A stretch of DNA of 64,000 nucleotides from CAZUGA01 sp964619885 (GTDB lineage Bacteria > Pseudomonadota > Gammaproteobacteria > Methylococcales > UBA1147). Positions 1 to 9,443 of this stretch are shown one piece after another. Under the pieces are notes generated by a model. It was given only the letters and a program-made list of their open reading frames with translations. It did not search any database and was not told the origin of the DNA. Numbering within the stretch: position 1 is the first letter of the stretch; every line of letters begins with the position of its first letter. Location: positions 5,303 to 69,302 of the forward strand of contig CAZUGA010000022.1 in the NCBI GenBank assembly GCA_964619885.1. Direction: 5' to 3'. Both the position numbers and the translations under genes were made by a program.

Positions 1-1245
1 TAGGATAACGGTTCCCTCTGCCTGCGCGTGTTTTGCTATATTGTTCAACGATTCCTGAACCAGCCGGTATATAATCGTACTCAGTTGATCGTTCATCCAA
101 TGCTCATCGATATCAAATTTGCTTTCAACTTGAATCGCATACATCGACTCAAATTCGTGCGCGACATTCTTCAATGTTGCCACCAGCCCCAGATCATCCA
201 ACAACGGCGGACGCAATGCCATGATGCATCGCCGCATTTGTTCGATCGCGCTCTGAATAATCGGGACCATTTCAGCCAGGCGATCGCTCGAACGATCATG
301 ACTGGTGGAATCATCAATAAGCCGTTCTAGTTGAAACTTTAGCGCCGTCAGGTAGGGACCCACACCATCGTGCAGATCATTGGAAATCCGTTTTCGTTCA
401 ATTTCGTGCGATGAATCCAGTTTATCCAACAAGCTAATTTGTTTAAATTGAGCTTCGCGTGCGCGGTGCTGCAGTTGCCGGTGCGAAGTCACGTCTACAA
501 TATTCCCCAAACACGCAGTCTTCCCGGCATAATCGATTTGGCTATACGATAACTGAACCCAACCATCTTTCCCGTCCTTCTTAGTCAACCGCAAGGGTTC
601 GTTAAGTCCATTTGTTTTTGCCATTAACTGAGCCAATAATATCGCATTGCCCTGACCCTCCGTATCTGAACCTAATATTTCAGCGATCGGTCCGTTTGAC
701 GCGATAATTTTACCACCCTGCTCGATAAAACTTGCCTGCAAACAACTCTGTTTCATAGTATCGCTCTCAGACGGGGAGTTCAGTAAATGTTCGTGCTCAA
801 ATTGGTCACCAGAATATCTAACGACAAAAAAGATGACCTCGGACGACTGGATAGATTCGATAAGAACTGGTGATACCCGCGATGCAACCTTATCACCCTC
901 TTTACCATTCCAATTGAGATCAATTTTGAAACAGTCCGGCGTTAAGGCTTTATCGATTTGCTTCGCTAGCAAGGGCTTGCTAGCGATGTCCAATAGATCG
1001 GCAACTGGTCTACCTTGAATTTCATCTAAAGAATAGCCAATGCCTTGGCAGAACCTGGCGTTCGCATAAACAATGCAATGATTGCAGTCCGATACGACTA
1101 GACCGTCAACCAATGCTTGGCCCAGCGTGTCATATAGACTGCCAATCTTACGACAGGCATGCCCAAACCGCACACCTGCAGCAGCGCGGTTCCTTAAATA
1201 AGGTTTGGGACCAACCTCCAACTCGGACGACATGTTTTTTGACAC
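1..1245 (-). CDS. PAS-containing sensor histidine kinase, NarX/DegS type (3' end outside window)
   Basis: About 415 residues are visible; the C-terminal ATPase end lies beyond the window edge. The translation shows two PAS-like regions (roughly residues 30-135 and 165-255), then a HisKA_3 dimerisation/phosphoacceptor segment with the H-box ERKRISNDLHDGVG. After it come the MALRPPLLDDLGL stretch and the start of the N-box (LVQESLNNIAKHAQAEG), both typical of NarX/DegS/UhpB kinases that pair with NarL/FixJ response regulators. No membrane segment is seen, so it is probably cytosolic and senses through the PAS domains. A GTG start at 1245 has GAGGT five bases upstream; an ATG at 1233 is the alternative, and an in-frame stop lies 18 bases before that ATG. 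The signal and partner are unknown; no response regulator is in the window. Confidence 0.88.
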   Translation of the reverse strand, partial: MSKNMSSELEVGPKPYLRNRAAAGVRFGHACRKIGSLYDTLGQALVDGLVVSDCNHCIVYANARFCQGIGYSLDEIQGRPVADLLDIASKPLLAKQIDKALTPDCFKIDLNWNGKEGDKVASRVSPVLIESIQSSEVIFFVVRYSGDQFEHEHLLNSPSESDTMKQSCLQASFIEQGGKIIASNGPIAEILGSDTEGQGNAILLAQLMAKTNGLNEPLRLTKKDGKDGWVQLSYSQIDYAGKTACLGNIVDVTSHRQLQHRAREAQFKQISLLDKLDSSHEIERKRISNDLHDGVGPYLTALKFQLERLIDDSTSHDRSSDRLAEMVPIIQSAIEQMRRCIMALRPPLLDDLGLVATLKNVAHEFESMYAIQVESKFDIDEHWMNDQLSTIIYRLVQESLNNIAKHAQAEGTVIL

Positions 1246-1813
1246 TATCTACCTCATCTGTTCGTTGAGGGATGTATTATTTCTCTCAATACATCCAAAT
1301 AAATTGAATGCTTAACCAATATTGAGATTTAAACGACACTTAAATGACAAACGGATCAAGCTTATCCCATCGTCCGCAATTTGTTATTAATATAACGATA
1401 TCGGTCAAATTCATGCGGCAAAAACATCGAGCGGAAATATCATTTCAACGTCTATACCAAACTCGAATGAACCACATCCTGAACCAAATCCCCTTATCGG
1501 TGCCACGGGTAATGCAGTATTTATGCCTTTCCAATATTTAATAAGATAAACAGTCACCAACGAAAGAAATAAGGCGGCACAACATTAGAATGTAAAATTT
1601 CGTGACACTGAATATCATCACGTTTTTGAATTCTTGTTTAGTTTATATTTTCGCGATTAAAAATATCGCCACATTTAGCCCCGTCTCTCACGTCATCTAT
1701 ACCACAGGGCTTCAACTCGATGATCCGTAATATTCGCATTTGCAACTGTAAAATTTTCTGACACTTGGCCGATAAAGCGAGATTTGCCGGTACATAAATT
1801 TTCCAACACCCTC
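1246..1813. other. Intergenic stretch, no supported gene
   Basis: About 570 bases between the divergent kinase start and the conserved promoter box. The short open frames here have no convincing ribosome-binding site or recognisable protein. It presumably holds the kinase promoter, but no clear -35/-10 pair was identified. Confidence 0.5.
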
Positions 1814-1885
1814 AACCCATAAGTAGGGTTTGCACCCATATTTTTAACTTGCCTGGTCTTGTAGTCTAGCTGTGGGTAGATTATG
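1814..1885 (+). promoter_or_regulatory. Conserved promoter/operator box upstream of the DUF1800 gene (copy 1)
   Basis: AACCCATAAGTAGGGTT (1814-1830) has 5-base inverted arms AACCC/GGGTT around a 7-base spacer. The same 17 bases recur exactly at 7810-7826. The similarity continues downstream (GCACCCATAT, TAGTCT, GTAGATTA), so a whole promoter region was duplicated. The arms resemble NarL/FixJ-family half-sites. Binding by the partner of the adjacent kinase is an inference. The box lies about 384 bases before the start codon, implying a long leader. Confidence 0.55.
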
Positions 1886-1953
1886 GCTGTAACCGTACAT
1901 GCAATTCGTTGTTGGCCTAGGGGCGGCATCCACATGAACAATCGAATCACTTT

Positions 1954-2033
1954 AACCGATGTGGCTCAACAATGTGGGCCACCGCTCTATTAAACCGGAT
2001 GTAGCTCAACAATGTGAGCCACCTCTCTATAAA
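1954..2033 (+). repeat. Two 40-bp direct repeats in the leader, each with a hairpin
   Basis: The unit GATGTGGCTCAACAATGTGG starting at 1958 recurs with few changes at 1998, giving a 40-base period. Each unit can fold: TGGCTCA/TGGGCCA with loop ACAATG (1962-1981, one G-T pair), and a matching hairpin at 2002-2021 with one mismatch. Further inverted repeats follow: GGCTCT/AGAGCC at 2094-2112 and TTGCG/CGCAA around 2119-2150. The leader therefore looks structured. Confidence 0.6.
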
Positions 2034-2184
2034 ACCAGAGTTGTCACCCAGAACCCATATTATTCGCTGAATGGATTAGCGCTTATTGCGAATGGCTCTA
2101 TTACAAAGAGCCGAATTTATTGCGTAATTTGGATTTAATGCGCAATTTGATTTCTGAACCGCCCGACAATGTACCGAGAGGATT

Positions 2185-2208
2185 CCCAAATAATATCCAT
2201 TTGGGGGA
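2185..2208 (+). promoter_or_regulatory. Hairpin overlapping the ribosome-binding site of the DUF1800 gene (copy 1)
   Basis: CCCAAA (2185-2190) pairs with TTTGGG (2200-2205). The 3' arm runs into the Shine-Dalgarno sequence GGGGGA (2203-2208), five bases before the ATG at 2214. The paralogous leader at 8106-8128 keeps both stem arms and the SD while the loop bases differ, which suggests the stem matters. Occlusion of the RBS is inferred. Confidence 0.55.
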
Positions 2209-2213
2209 TAAAA

Positions 2214-5200
2214 ATGAAAACCAGATTACTTGTTCTAAATATCTTTGTCTGCTTAATCGCTCTGATCGTCTTAAGTTTAATCAACCGATCGCACGCTGCT
2301 GGATTTACACCGCGGTCTCCTAACGACTGGAACGGAACTGCAGTCCGCCGCATACTTCATACATCTGCATACGGAGGATTCGCCAGCGACAGCCAAATAC
2401 TGATATGGGCTGGAATGCCGCCGAATACAGCTATTGCGGAAATGCTGACATTCGACTCAATCAATAACAAATTATCGCCCCCCCAAGACACAACTGTCCA
2501 GCAAGGCACCGATCTTGGGTCTCTGCAAGCATACTTGGTCGTCAAATCAGGCAACTAATCTAGTCTGTCCGGATAAACGCCAAAACTACCAACGCACAAT
2601 CGTGCGTAATGATGGGCAAACGGTTCTGTATAACGCGGGACTACAAAACACCTGGATTTCAGCGGTCAACACGCGCGGATTGAATCCATTTGCGAACAAT
2701 GTAGGATTTTGGCTGGCCAACTACCACATGGCCGTTAATCTTAATGATACCGAACCACCGTTAATCATCGATCTTTACACCCAGGCTCTAGATGATCTAG
2801 CGACGCATCAACCGTTTTATTATGTGCTTGCAAATGGTGCGAGCTCTGCCGCCGTCGCGCGAGAATATGGACACCGCCGGAATAAGTACCGCAACAATAC
2901 CGGTGTATTTATTGGTAACGATGATTTCGCACGGGAATTTCATCAATTGTTCTTTCGTATCAATGGTGCCATTGAAGACCCGCTTTACCATAAAAATGCT
3001 ACGATCGAGCATACCGCGTGGTTATTATCCGGGACCCAGATCGACAAGGTTTCCAACGCCTATGGAACTACCCTCGCCTCAGGTTGGTGGGTTGCACCTA
3101 TCGATTTCTCCGACCACATCGATAATTCAGGGAGAAATATTAGAAATATAACGTGGCATCCAGCGTTTGATCTCGAAATCTATCATACGCTAATTTCAGG
3201 TGCGACAGCTCAAGCAAAATTACATGCGCTTTCGTCGATCGCAGGACAGCACCCGGAAAGCCGCGACAATCTGCCCGTAGCAATCATCAACTATTTCGCC
3301 GACGACAACCTGTCGCCGGGTAAAATAAACCAGATTCATACCGAATGGAATACCATCGAAGGTCAACCTGATGACTTCCTCCGCCTGTTGCAAGATTATG
3401 CCATTTCAACTGCATTCCACAGCGCAGATACGTTTAAATACCGCACCGCCTTTCACACCGCAATATAACCATAGACAACCTGAATACCGTTGATAACGAG
3501 GAACACTACGGAAATACTAGCGGTCCCCGGTTTGTTATGGCGAACCCAAGTGCTGATGTATTCAAGCCCAAACATGATGTGTTTGGCGGACAAACGTCAC
3601 TTAACGCGGCTAATAATCCCGATTTGTTTAAGGAAGCGTACAACGCTGCTGTCAATTCCCCATTCTGGCTTATCAAAACTCGCGAAGTCTGCAACGACAA
3701 CAATGGAGCGCAGTTGTCAGTCTGGTTAAAAGATTGGACGCGCTTAATTCCACCAGACTCAAATGGAAATTACCAAGCTGGACAAGTCGGAGAATGGCTA
3801 TGGAAACGCTTTATCGGGGACGGTTTAAGAAACTACGCTACGCTTGAACGAGCGCAGGTGACAGCATTACTGGCAACCGGCTTTGATCTGTCATACTTAG
3901 CTGACCCAAACAATCCAAATAGGATCTATTCTGCCAATGATATAAATTCAAGCCTGGCTCCGCTCGTTCTCCAGAATGAACAAACTCTAATTGACTTGAA
4001 TAACCCAACCACTGCTGTTCGACGCGAGGCAAACCGCCGTATAGGCATGGCGGTTAGTTTTATTTCAATGACACCATTCAGCTTCGCAATGGAAGGCGAT
4101 CTTGCGCCGACTATTGATCCTGCCGCCCAAGAACTCGAACATAAAGGTACGATACAGCTTGTTACCGGTAAACGACTGACGATAGATGGATTCCAGGTGT
4201 GGATCAGTTCAGAAACTGTAGTCAATTTCGACAATAATACTTCTGGAGTATTTGAAGTAGGCCAGGACGTCGAGTTTAAAGCGCAACCGAATACCGACGG
4301 CAGCCTGACCGCTGTCAAAATTTCTGTTGCAGCGGGCAATACAACAACTCCGCCGACCAACGCTGCGCCAACCGCCAGCGCGAACGGCCCCTACGCGGGT
4401 CAAGTGGGCACCGCAATCGCGTTTAGCAACGCCGGATCATTCGATCCCGACAACGACCCATTGACCTACAACTGGGATTTTGGTGATGGGACCGCCAGTA
4501 CGCTGCCTAATCCAAGCCACAGTTATGCAACCGCAGGGCTATTCAGCGTCAGCCTCAGTGTCGATGATGGCAATGGCGGTACTGATATCGACATCACCAG
4601 CGCAGATATTAGCGCACCCCCACCGCCGCCGACTAATAGCAACCCGTCTGCAATTGCAAACGGCCCCTACGCGGGTCAAGTGGGCGCCGCAATCGCGATT
4701 AGCAGCGCCGGATCATTCGATCCCGACAACGACCCGTTGACCTACAACTGGGATTTTGGTGATGGGACCGCCAGTACGCTGCCTAATCCAAGCCACAGTT
4801 ATGCAACCGCAGGGCTATTCAGCGTCAGCCTCAGTGTCGATGATGGCAATGGCGGTACTGATATCGACATCACCAGCGCAGATATTAGCGCACCCCCACC
4901 GCCGCCGACTAATAGCAACCCGTCTGCAATTGCAAACGGCCCCTACGCGGGTCAAGTGGGCGCCGCAATCGCGATTAGCAGCGCCGGATCATTCGATCCC
5001 GACAACGACCCGTTGACCTACAACTGGGATTTTGGTGATGGGACCGCCAGTACGCTGCCTAATCCAAGCCACAGTTATGCAACCGCAGGGCTATTCAGCG
5101 TCAGCCTCAGTGTCGATGATGGCAATGGCGGTACTGATATCGACATCACCAGCGCAGATATTAGCGCACCCCCACCGCCGCCGACTAATAGCAACCCGTC

Positions 5201-5675
5201 TGCAATTGCAAACGGCCCCTACGCGGGTCAAGTGGGCGCCGCAATCGCGATTAGCAGCGCCGGATCATTCGATCCCGACAACGACCCGTTGACCTACAAC
5301 TGGGATTTTGGTGATGGGACCGCCAGTACGCTGCCTAATCCAAGCCACAGTTATGCAACCGCAGGGCTATTCAGCGTCAGCCTCAGTGTCGATGATGGCA
5401 ATGGCGGTACTGATATCGACATCACCAGCGCAGATATTAGCGCACCGTCACCGCCCGCGCCTACCGGGCAGCGGATAGAGCTAAAGGGTGTGATCTCGAA
5501 CGTATCGGGAAATCAGTTCACTGTTTCCGGAATCACAGTACATGTTATCGCGTCAACAACAATCAAATTTGAAGACACCGCAGGGCCAAAAATTGCTAAC
5601 GGTCAAACCGTTGAGCTAAACGGGACCCAGAACAGCGACGGCAGCGCGACTGCTGAAAAAATGTCCATCAAATAA
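2214..5675 (+). pseudogene. Secreted DUF1800 protein with DUF5666 and PKD modules, two frameshifts
   Basis: The protein starts at ATG 2214 (SD GGGGGA) with an N-terminal signal/anchor (LLVLNIFVCLIALIVLSLI). A DUF1800 domain follows, with motifs such as AVRRILHTSAYGG, YGHRRNKY, DDFAREFHQLFF and DVFKPKHDVFGGQTS. The frame shifts near 2545 (a stop at 2556-2558 ends the first frame) and back near 3452-3457, where two extra bases AC sit in CACAC. Homology continues smoothly across both breaks, and the final frame equals the first. After DUF1800 come a DUF5666-like module (about 4137-4333), four PKD repeats (4360-5446) and a second DUF5666-like module (about 5467-5672). DUF1800 proteins are usually encoded next to DUF1501 proteins, as here; their biochemical role is not established. 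The breaks may be real mutations or sequencing errors, since the rest is intact. Confidence 0.85.
4383..5446 (+). repeat. Four tandem 276-bp repeats encoding PKD domains
   Basis: The unit starts at 4383, 4659, 4935 and 5211, an exact 276-base (92-residue) period. Units 2-4 appear identical at DNA level; unit 1 differs mainly near its start (TAIAFSNAG instead of AAIAISSAG). Each encodes a PKD-like beta-sandwich (FDPDNDPLTYNWDFGDG, then YATAGLFSVSLSVDDGNGG) plus a Pro-rich linker (APPPPPT). Such identity implies recent expansion or homogenisation. Assembly collapse or expansion of the copy number is possible. Confidence 0.93.
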
Positions 5676-5688
5676 CTAGGAGGCACCG

Positions 5689-7128
5689 ATGAAAAGAAGA
5701 CAATTCCTAAAAAACTCGGTCTACGCTTCAACCGCTCTGGGTCTTTCTAGCGGATTAACGCCCGGACTATCCAACGCGGCTATCGGCGGCGGTTTACCCT
5801 TTAACCGAACATTGATTAATCTGATGTTATTGGGCGGTGCCGATTTGCGCTTTTTGTTCGCGCCGGATCCCAGTACGGTCTACGCAACTAAATATTGGGA
5901 GGCCCGTAAAGGTATTTACCAGAACAATACCGCAAACACCACATTATTTCCGACCTACAACGCTGTTTGGACAAACCTCTATCTGCCGGTCAACATCAAC
6001 GGTGTTTCATTTGGAATCCATAAAAATGCGGGCTGGCTTAAAGACCAATTGATCGCAGGAAATGCATCCATTGTGGCTAACGTAGTGGGTTCGAACAACC
6101 GGCGCCACGATCATTCTCAACTGATCGTCAATACCGGAGACCCGGCCACAAGCCAGTTCGTCTTTGACCGGGATGGTTGGGGTGGCCGACTTGCTCAAGC
6201 AATTGGCGGAGCGAACGTTGTAGCGGTTACCGATGATATTTCAGTTTTTTGTAACGGAATAGATACTGTAAATCGCAACGCAAAAGTCATACATGCCAAG
6301 GATACGCGGAAATTTGGACTGTCCAATGGAAACAGTATTGCTTCTTCTGAAAAAACCGTATTGGCACGGGCATTGGAAGGATACTATGCGGAACGACGTC
6401 TAGATGTAGCTAAGCAACCCACTAACTGGCCGTTTCGGAAATTTTTCCAGCACGAAGCCTCTTTGCGTCAATTTGGTTCGTCGTTCAACCTACGTTTGGC
6501 AACCGATATGCCCACACAATTGCCTGCATTAGCAGCATTGTATACGGCGCAATCGACCAATCCGTTATTCAGCAGTAAATTTGGCCGACAGATGGGTAAT
6601 ATCTACGACTGTTTTGTCGGAGCAGACCTGTTTAACATGCGGGTGTTATCGGCTGAATATACGGGCTGGGACACGCATAATGATGAGAAAACCAGGTTCG
6701 AATCAAGAATTGAAGACATTTTTGGAACCGGCAAGGGGTTAGACACGTTGACCCAGGCGTTGAAATCCATCAACGCCAACGATTCTGTCGTTTATTCGAT
6801 CAATACAGATTTTGGACGCCAACTGCGGGAAAACGGTACCAACGGGACCGATCATGGTGTCGGTAATTATTCTATATTGATCGGCCGTGGTCTAAGCGGC
6901 GGAGTATACGGTGAAATGTTTCCGACCAGTGAAATTACCGGTGCTGCGGGCAGCACACGTTATGATCAACAAGGTACCGATATCGAAGGCCGCACTTCGT
7001 TGGAACGGGTTCTAGCCGAAGTATGTGATTGGGTCGAACCCGGCACGTCTGGTATTGTATTTCCAAACACATTGTCCAACACATTGCCAATTGAAGCAGG
7101 GGTAAATTTAAGCTCTTTGTTTGTATAA
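5689..7128 (+). CDS. DUF1501 family protein, Tat-exported
   Basis: 479 residues, starting 13 bases after the DUF1800 frame, with an AGGAGG ribosome-binding site just upstream; clearly the same operon. The N-terminus MKRRQFLKNSVYASTALGL is a twin-arginine signal, with likely cleavage around SNAA. Family features include the LMLLGGADLRF segment, HDHSQL, WDTHNDEKTRFE and TDFGRQLRENG..TDHG, which give the alkaline-phosphatase/sulfatase-like fold reported for DUF1501. Function is unknown; co-export or a joint surface role with the DUF1800 protein is inferred from the constant pairing of these families. A fragment of its 3' end (LERVLAEVCDW) is recognisable in the decayed copy at about 8340-8370. 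Confidence 0.9.
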   Translation: MKRRQFLKNSVYASTALGLSSGLTPGLSNAAIGGGLPFNRTLINLMLLGGADLRFLFAPDPSTVYATKYWEARKGIYQNNTANTTLFPTYNAVWTNLYLPVNINGVSFGIHKNAGWLKDQLIAGNASIVANVVGSNNRRHDHSQLIVNTGDPATSQFVFDRDGWGGRLAQAIGGANVVAVTDDISVFCNGIDTVNRNAKVIHAKDTRKFGLSNGNSIASSEKTVLARALEGYYAERRLDVAKQPTNWPFRKFFQHEASLRQFGSSFNLRLATDMPTQLPALAALYTAQSTNPLFSSKFGRQMGNIYDCFVGADLFNMRVLSAEYTGWDTHNDEKTRFESRIEDIFGTGKGLDTLTQALKSINANDSVVYSINTDFGRQLRENGTNGTDHGVGNYSILIGRGLSGGVYGEMFPTSEITGAAGSTRYDQQGTDIEGRTSLERVLAEVCDWVEPGTSGIVFPNTLSNTLPIEAGVNLSSLFV

Positions 7129-7204
7129 CCGCAATTAGAGGAACCGCGCTAGCAGCGCGCTCGCTCCACGTGCCCTATGGCGTTCGGCATCAGTAGAAAA
7201 ATAT

Positions 7205-7510
7205 TTTCTGTACCCAGCTATTTTGCGTGAAACACCCAAAATTGGGTTCAACCTATCGGCCTCCACATATATTTTGGGTGCGATCGGTTGCGAAATGATT
7301 GGAGGCGAATACTTGGAAACGCTTATATTGTCAAATCGAAAGATAGATCTAACCTATCACCTGATCACTACAATGGAAGAATCACTCGAAATTGTCGGCT
7401 TGATCATACTAACCTATACATTAATCTCCATGATTGAAAACATATGCGGGGAATTTTATATTAGAATAGGTTGCTGCCATAAAGTGAAATCGTTAAATCT
7501 TCACCATTAG
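7205..7510 (+). pseudogene. Truncated copy of the downstream six-TM membrane protein (C-terminal part)
   Basis: The translation from about 7223 matches residues ~155-240 of the intact protein at 8576-9307: KIGFNLSASTYI versus KIGFSLSAITYI, EMIGGEYLET versus EMIGGKYLET, and TMEESLEIVGLI in both. DNA similarity begins at about 7205. The first four membrane segments and the usual start region are missing, so this is a duplicated 3' fragment and probably not functional. Confidence 0.85.
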
Positions 7511-7544
7511 ATAGTCAATATTACAAATATTCCGCCCGTAACGG

Positions 7545-7806
7545 TTATTTCTCGCTGTTGCACGGAATTACAGCCTCGCCCTGAGGTTCCACTTTGGCCT
7601 CAACCATGTTAGCACGATCAAATCCGTTTAATCCTTCAATCACATGCTTTGCTATCTTAAAATAGTGTTCCGAATTCGATGACTTTAACACGTAATCTTC
7701 CTGATCGGCGATTTTAGAAATGTTAACATTGACTCTCTCCACCCTTCATCACTAAACTGTAGGCCAATTCAGGTTCAGCTTGCTTGTACTCTGCTTTCTC
7801 GACATG
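7545..7806 (-). pseudogene. Truncated, frameshifted copy of the DUF4340 gene (3' part)
   Basis: Reading leftwards, the frame gives YKQAEPELAYSLVMKGGE, then shifts within a GAGAGA run near 7735-7745 and continues as RVNVNISKIADQEDYVLKSS. This parallels YKQNEPELQYSVLLKGGDK and GVTISKFNDQDDYVLKPS of the intact gene at 9444-10409. Similarity ends near 7806, where the duplicated promoter box begins. It is a remnant of a segmental duplication. Confidence 0.85.
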
Positions 7807-7809
7807 TGT

Positions 7810-7890
7810 AACCCATAAGTAGGGTTAGCACCCATATTCTTTATATGTCAAATATAGTAGTCTGAAACTATGTAGATTAAGACTTTAACC
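7810..7890 (+). promoter_or_regulatory. Conserved promoter/operator box, copy 2
   Basis: Exact second copy of the 17-base inverted-repeat box (7810-7826), followed by the same GCACCCATAT, TAGTCT and GTAGATTA landmarks as at 1831-1885. It lies 308 bases before the ATG at 8134. Similarity with copy 1 continues more weakly through the leader. It may still drive 8134 and the membrane-protein gene at 8576. Confidence 0.5.
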
Positions 7891-8105
7891 ATCAATGCGA
7901 TGTTGATTTCTGAGCACCATCAAAGTGAACACATGATTCGCTGCTAAGCCGTTTATAAGCCACTGATTTAAAGTTATCAATCAGCCAAATCCAAATTAGC
8001 CAATCGGAGTAATAGTATTTCGTGCAGACTGTATAAAAACGGAAAACAGCTTAGCACCATTACACAAATTACTAATTAAACGTCCAACACTGTATCGTCC
8101 GGATT

Positions 8106-8128
8106 CCCAAAAGTTATCGTTTGGGGGA
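8106..8128 (+). promoter_or_regulatory. Hairpin overlapping the ribosome-binding site (copy 2)
   Basis: CCCAAA (8106-8111) pairs with TTTGGG (8120-8125), and SD GGGGGA (8123-8128) precedes ATG 8134. Stem and SD match copy 1 at 2185-2208; the loop (AGTTATCG) differs in sequence and is one base shorter. Confidence 0.55.
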
Positions 8129-8133
8129 TAAAA

Positions 8134-8370
8134 ATGAAAACCAAATTACTTATTCTAAACCTCATCGTCTGCTTAGTGGCCCTTATTGTCTTAAGTTTTA
8201 TCAATCGATCGCACGTCACCGAGATTACGCCCATTGAGTACAAAAAAAGAAACGAAACACCGACACATTCTCTATATAAGCCGTATCGCTCCATAAACCC
8301 CAACAATGGCAATAACGTCACCATCAATCAAGAAGTAATCGAGGAAATTCTAGTGGAGGTATGCGATTGA
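8134..8370 (+). pseudogene. Deletion remnant: DUF1800 signal peptide joined to a DUF1501 C-terminal scrap
   Basis: 78 residues. The first ~27 (MKTKLLILNLIVCLVALIVL...) are paralogous to the start of the DUF1800 protein at 2214, including the leader and RBS. The last residues, EEILVEVCD, match ERVLAEVCDW of the DUF1501 protein in the same frame, with the Trp codon TGG changed to the stop TGA. The middle (about 28-65) is not recognised. The simplest reading is a second copy of the DUF1800-DUF1501 pair that lost almost everything between. It keeps an intact start and signal, so a small exported peptide could still be made; no function is proposed. Confidence 0.7.
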
Positions 8371-8575
8371 TTAGAGATGGGGCTCTCAAGTGTGATATTT
8401 AAAAATATAGCATCCAAAATACACTACTAATTAAAATTGGGAAAATCGAGTTACTAATATAGAAATGCATTCGCGAATCGCGGCTCATCCGCTAAGGACG
8501 TTTATTCGCTATTCACCGAAAAGTAATTGCTTTACGTAGTAGCTTTGAGAGGATCACAAAGAAGGATTTTTAGGC

Positions 8576-9307
8576 ATGAAAAATGTATCAAGCATTACAT
8601 TATCTAGCGAAACTACTATTAGATATTTGGTCGTAATAGCAATTTTGCTGCTCGCAGCCAATATCCTGGCTATATTCATGAGGCATTTCACGAATCACGA
8701 TCATGTGTTCGGACTGGTCGCTTATTTTAATTTTGATAGTGAAATGAACCCCTCAACGCTCTTCTCTACCTGCCTGTTCCTGATAAACTCGGCGCTCTTC
8801 CAGGTAGTTTATGCGGTACAATGCAAAGATTCTAATCCTCAACGTATTTGGATATTCCTATCATGCTTATTTTGCTTTCTCGCATTAGATGAATTCTCTA
8901 GTTTGCATGAGCGGCTTATATTCCCCGTGCAAAATGCATTAAACACGAGCGGATACTTGTATTTTGCATGGGTTATCCCGTATGGCATCGCGACCTTTGC
9001 ATTGGCAATATTCTTTGTCCCTGTATTTAATCAATTAAATAGACGCAACAAAATAGGGTTTAGCCTATCGGCTATTACTTATATTTCAGGTGCGATTGGA
9101 TTCGAAATGATTGGAGGTAAATATTTGGAAACAATTTCTCAAACAACTAAAAAGATAGATCTAACCTATGACCTCATCACTACAATGGAAGAATCACTCG
9201 AAATAGTTGGCTTGATACTATTGGTCTATACATTAATCTCCATGGTTGAAATCAGCTGCGGAGGATTTAATATTAGAATTGGCCGCCCCCGTAAAGTGAA
9301 AGGATAA
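8576..9307 (+). CDS. Six-TM membrane protein of unknown function with conserved acidic/His motifs
   Basis: 243 residues with about six hydrophobic segments (approx. 17-36, 62-81, 91-104, 127-150, 160-180, 203-225). Polar motifs lie near membrane edges: NFDSEMNPS (52-60), LDEFSSLHE (104-112), FEMIGGKY (176-183) and TMEESLEIVG (203-212). The DExxxLHE and EExxE patterns could bind a metal or haem, but this is inference from residue type only. An AAGGA element lies roughly 10 bases before the ATG. It stands tail-to-tail with the DUF4340 gene, and a partial duplicate sits at 7205-7510. I do not recognise a characterised family. Confidence 0.8.
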   Translation: MKNVSSITLSSETTIRYLVVIAILLLAANILAIFMRHFTNHDHVFGLVAYFNFDSEMNPSTLFSTCLFLINSALFQVVYAVQCKDSNPQRIWIFLSCLFCFLALDEFSSLHERLIFPVQNALNTSGYLYFAWVIPYGIATFALAIFFVPVFNQLNRRNKIGFSLSAITYISGAIGFEMIGGKYLETISQTTKKIDLTYDLITTMEESLEIVGLILLVYTLISMVEISCGGFNIRIGRPRKVKG

Positions 9308-9443
9308 ACCTTCACTAACGACCGCCAATTTTGCAAAAATTTAGCCACTATCCAAACTTTCAGAATTGAGCGCGGGCGGTAACCCACAAACCAACACAGT
9401 ACATAAAAATACGATACGCCCCAAAAAAATGGCCAATCATTAT

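Noticed and set aside
1344..1541. 65-codon frame in the kinase/DUF1800 intergenic region
   Set aside because: No ribosome-binding site, no recognisable motif, composition like noncoding DNA.
4383..5446. Regular repeats as a CRISPR-like array
   Set aside because: The 276-base units are in frame, contiguous and encode PKD domains; there are no spacers.
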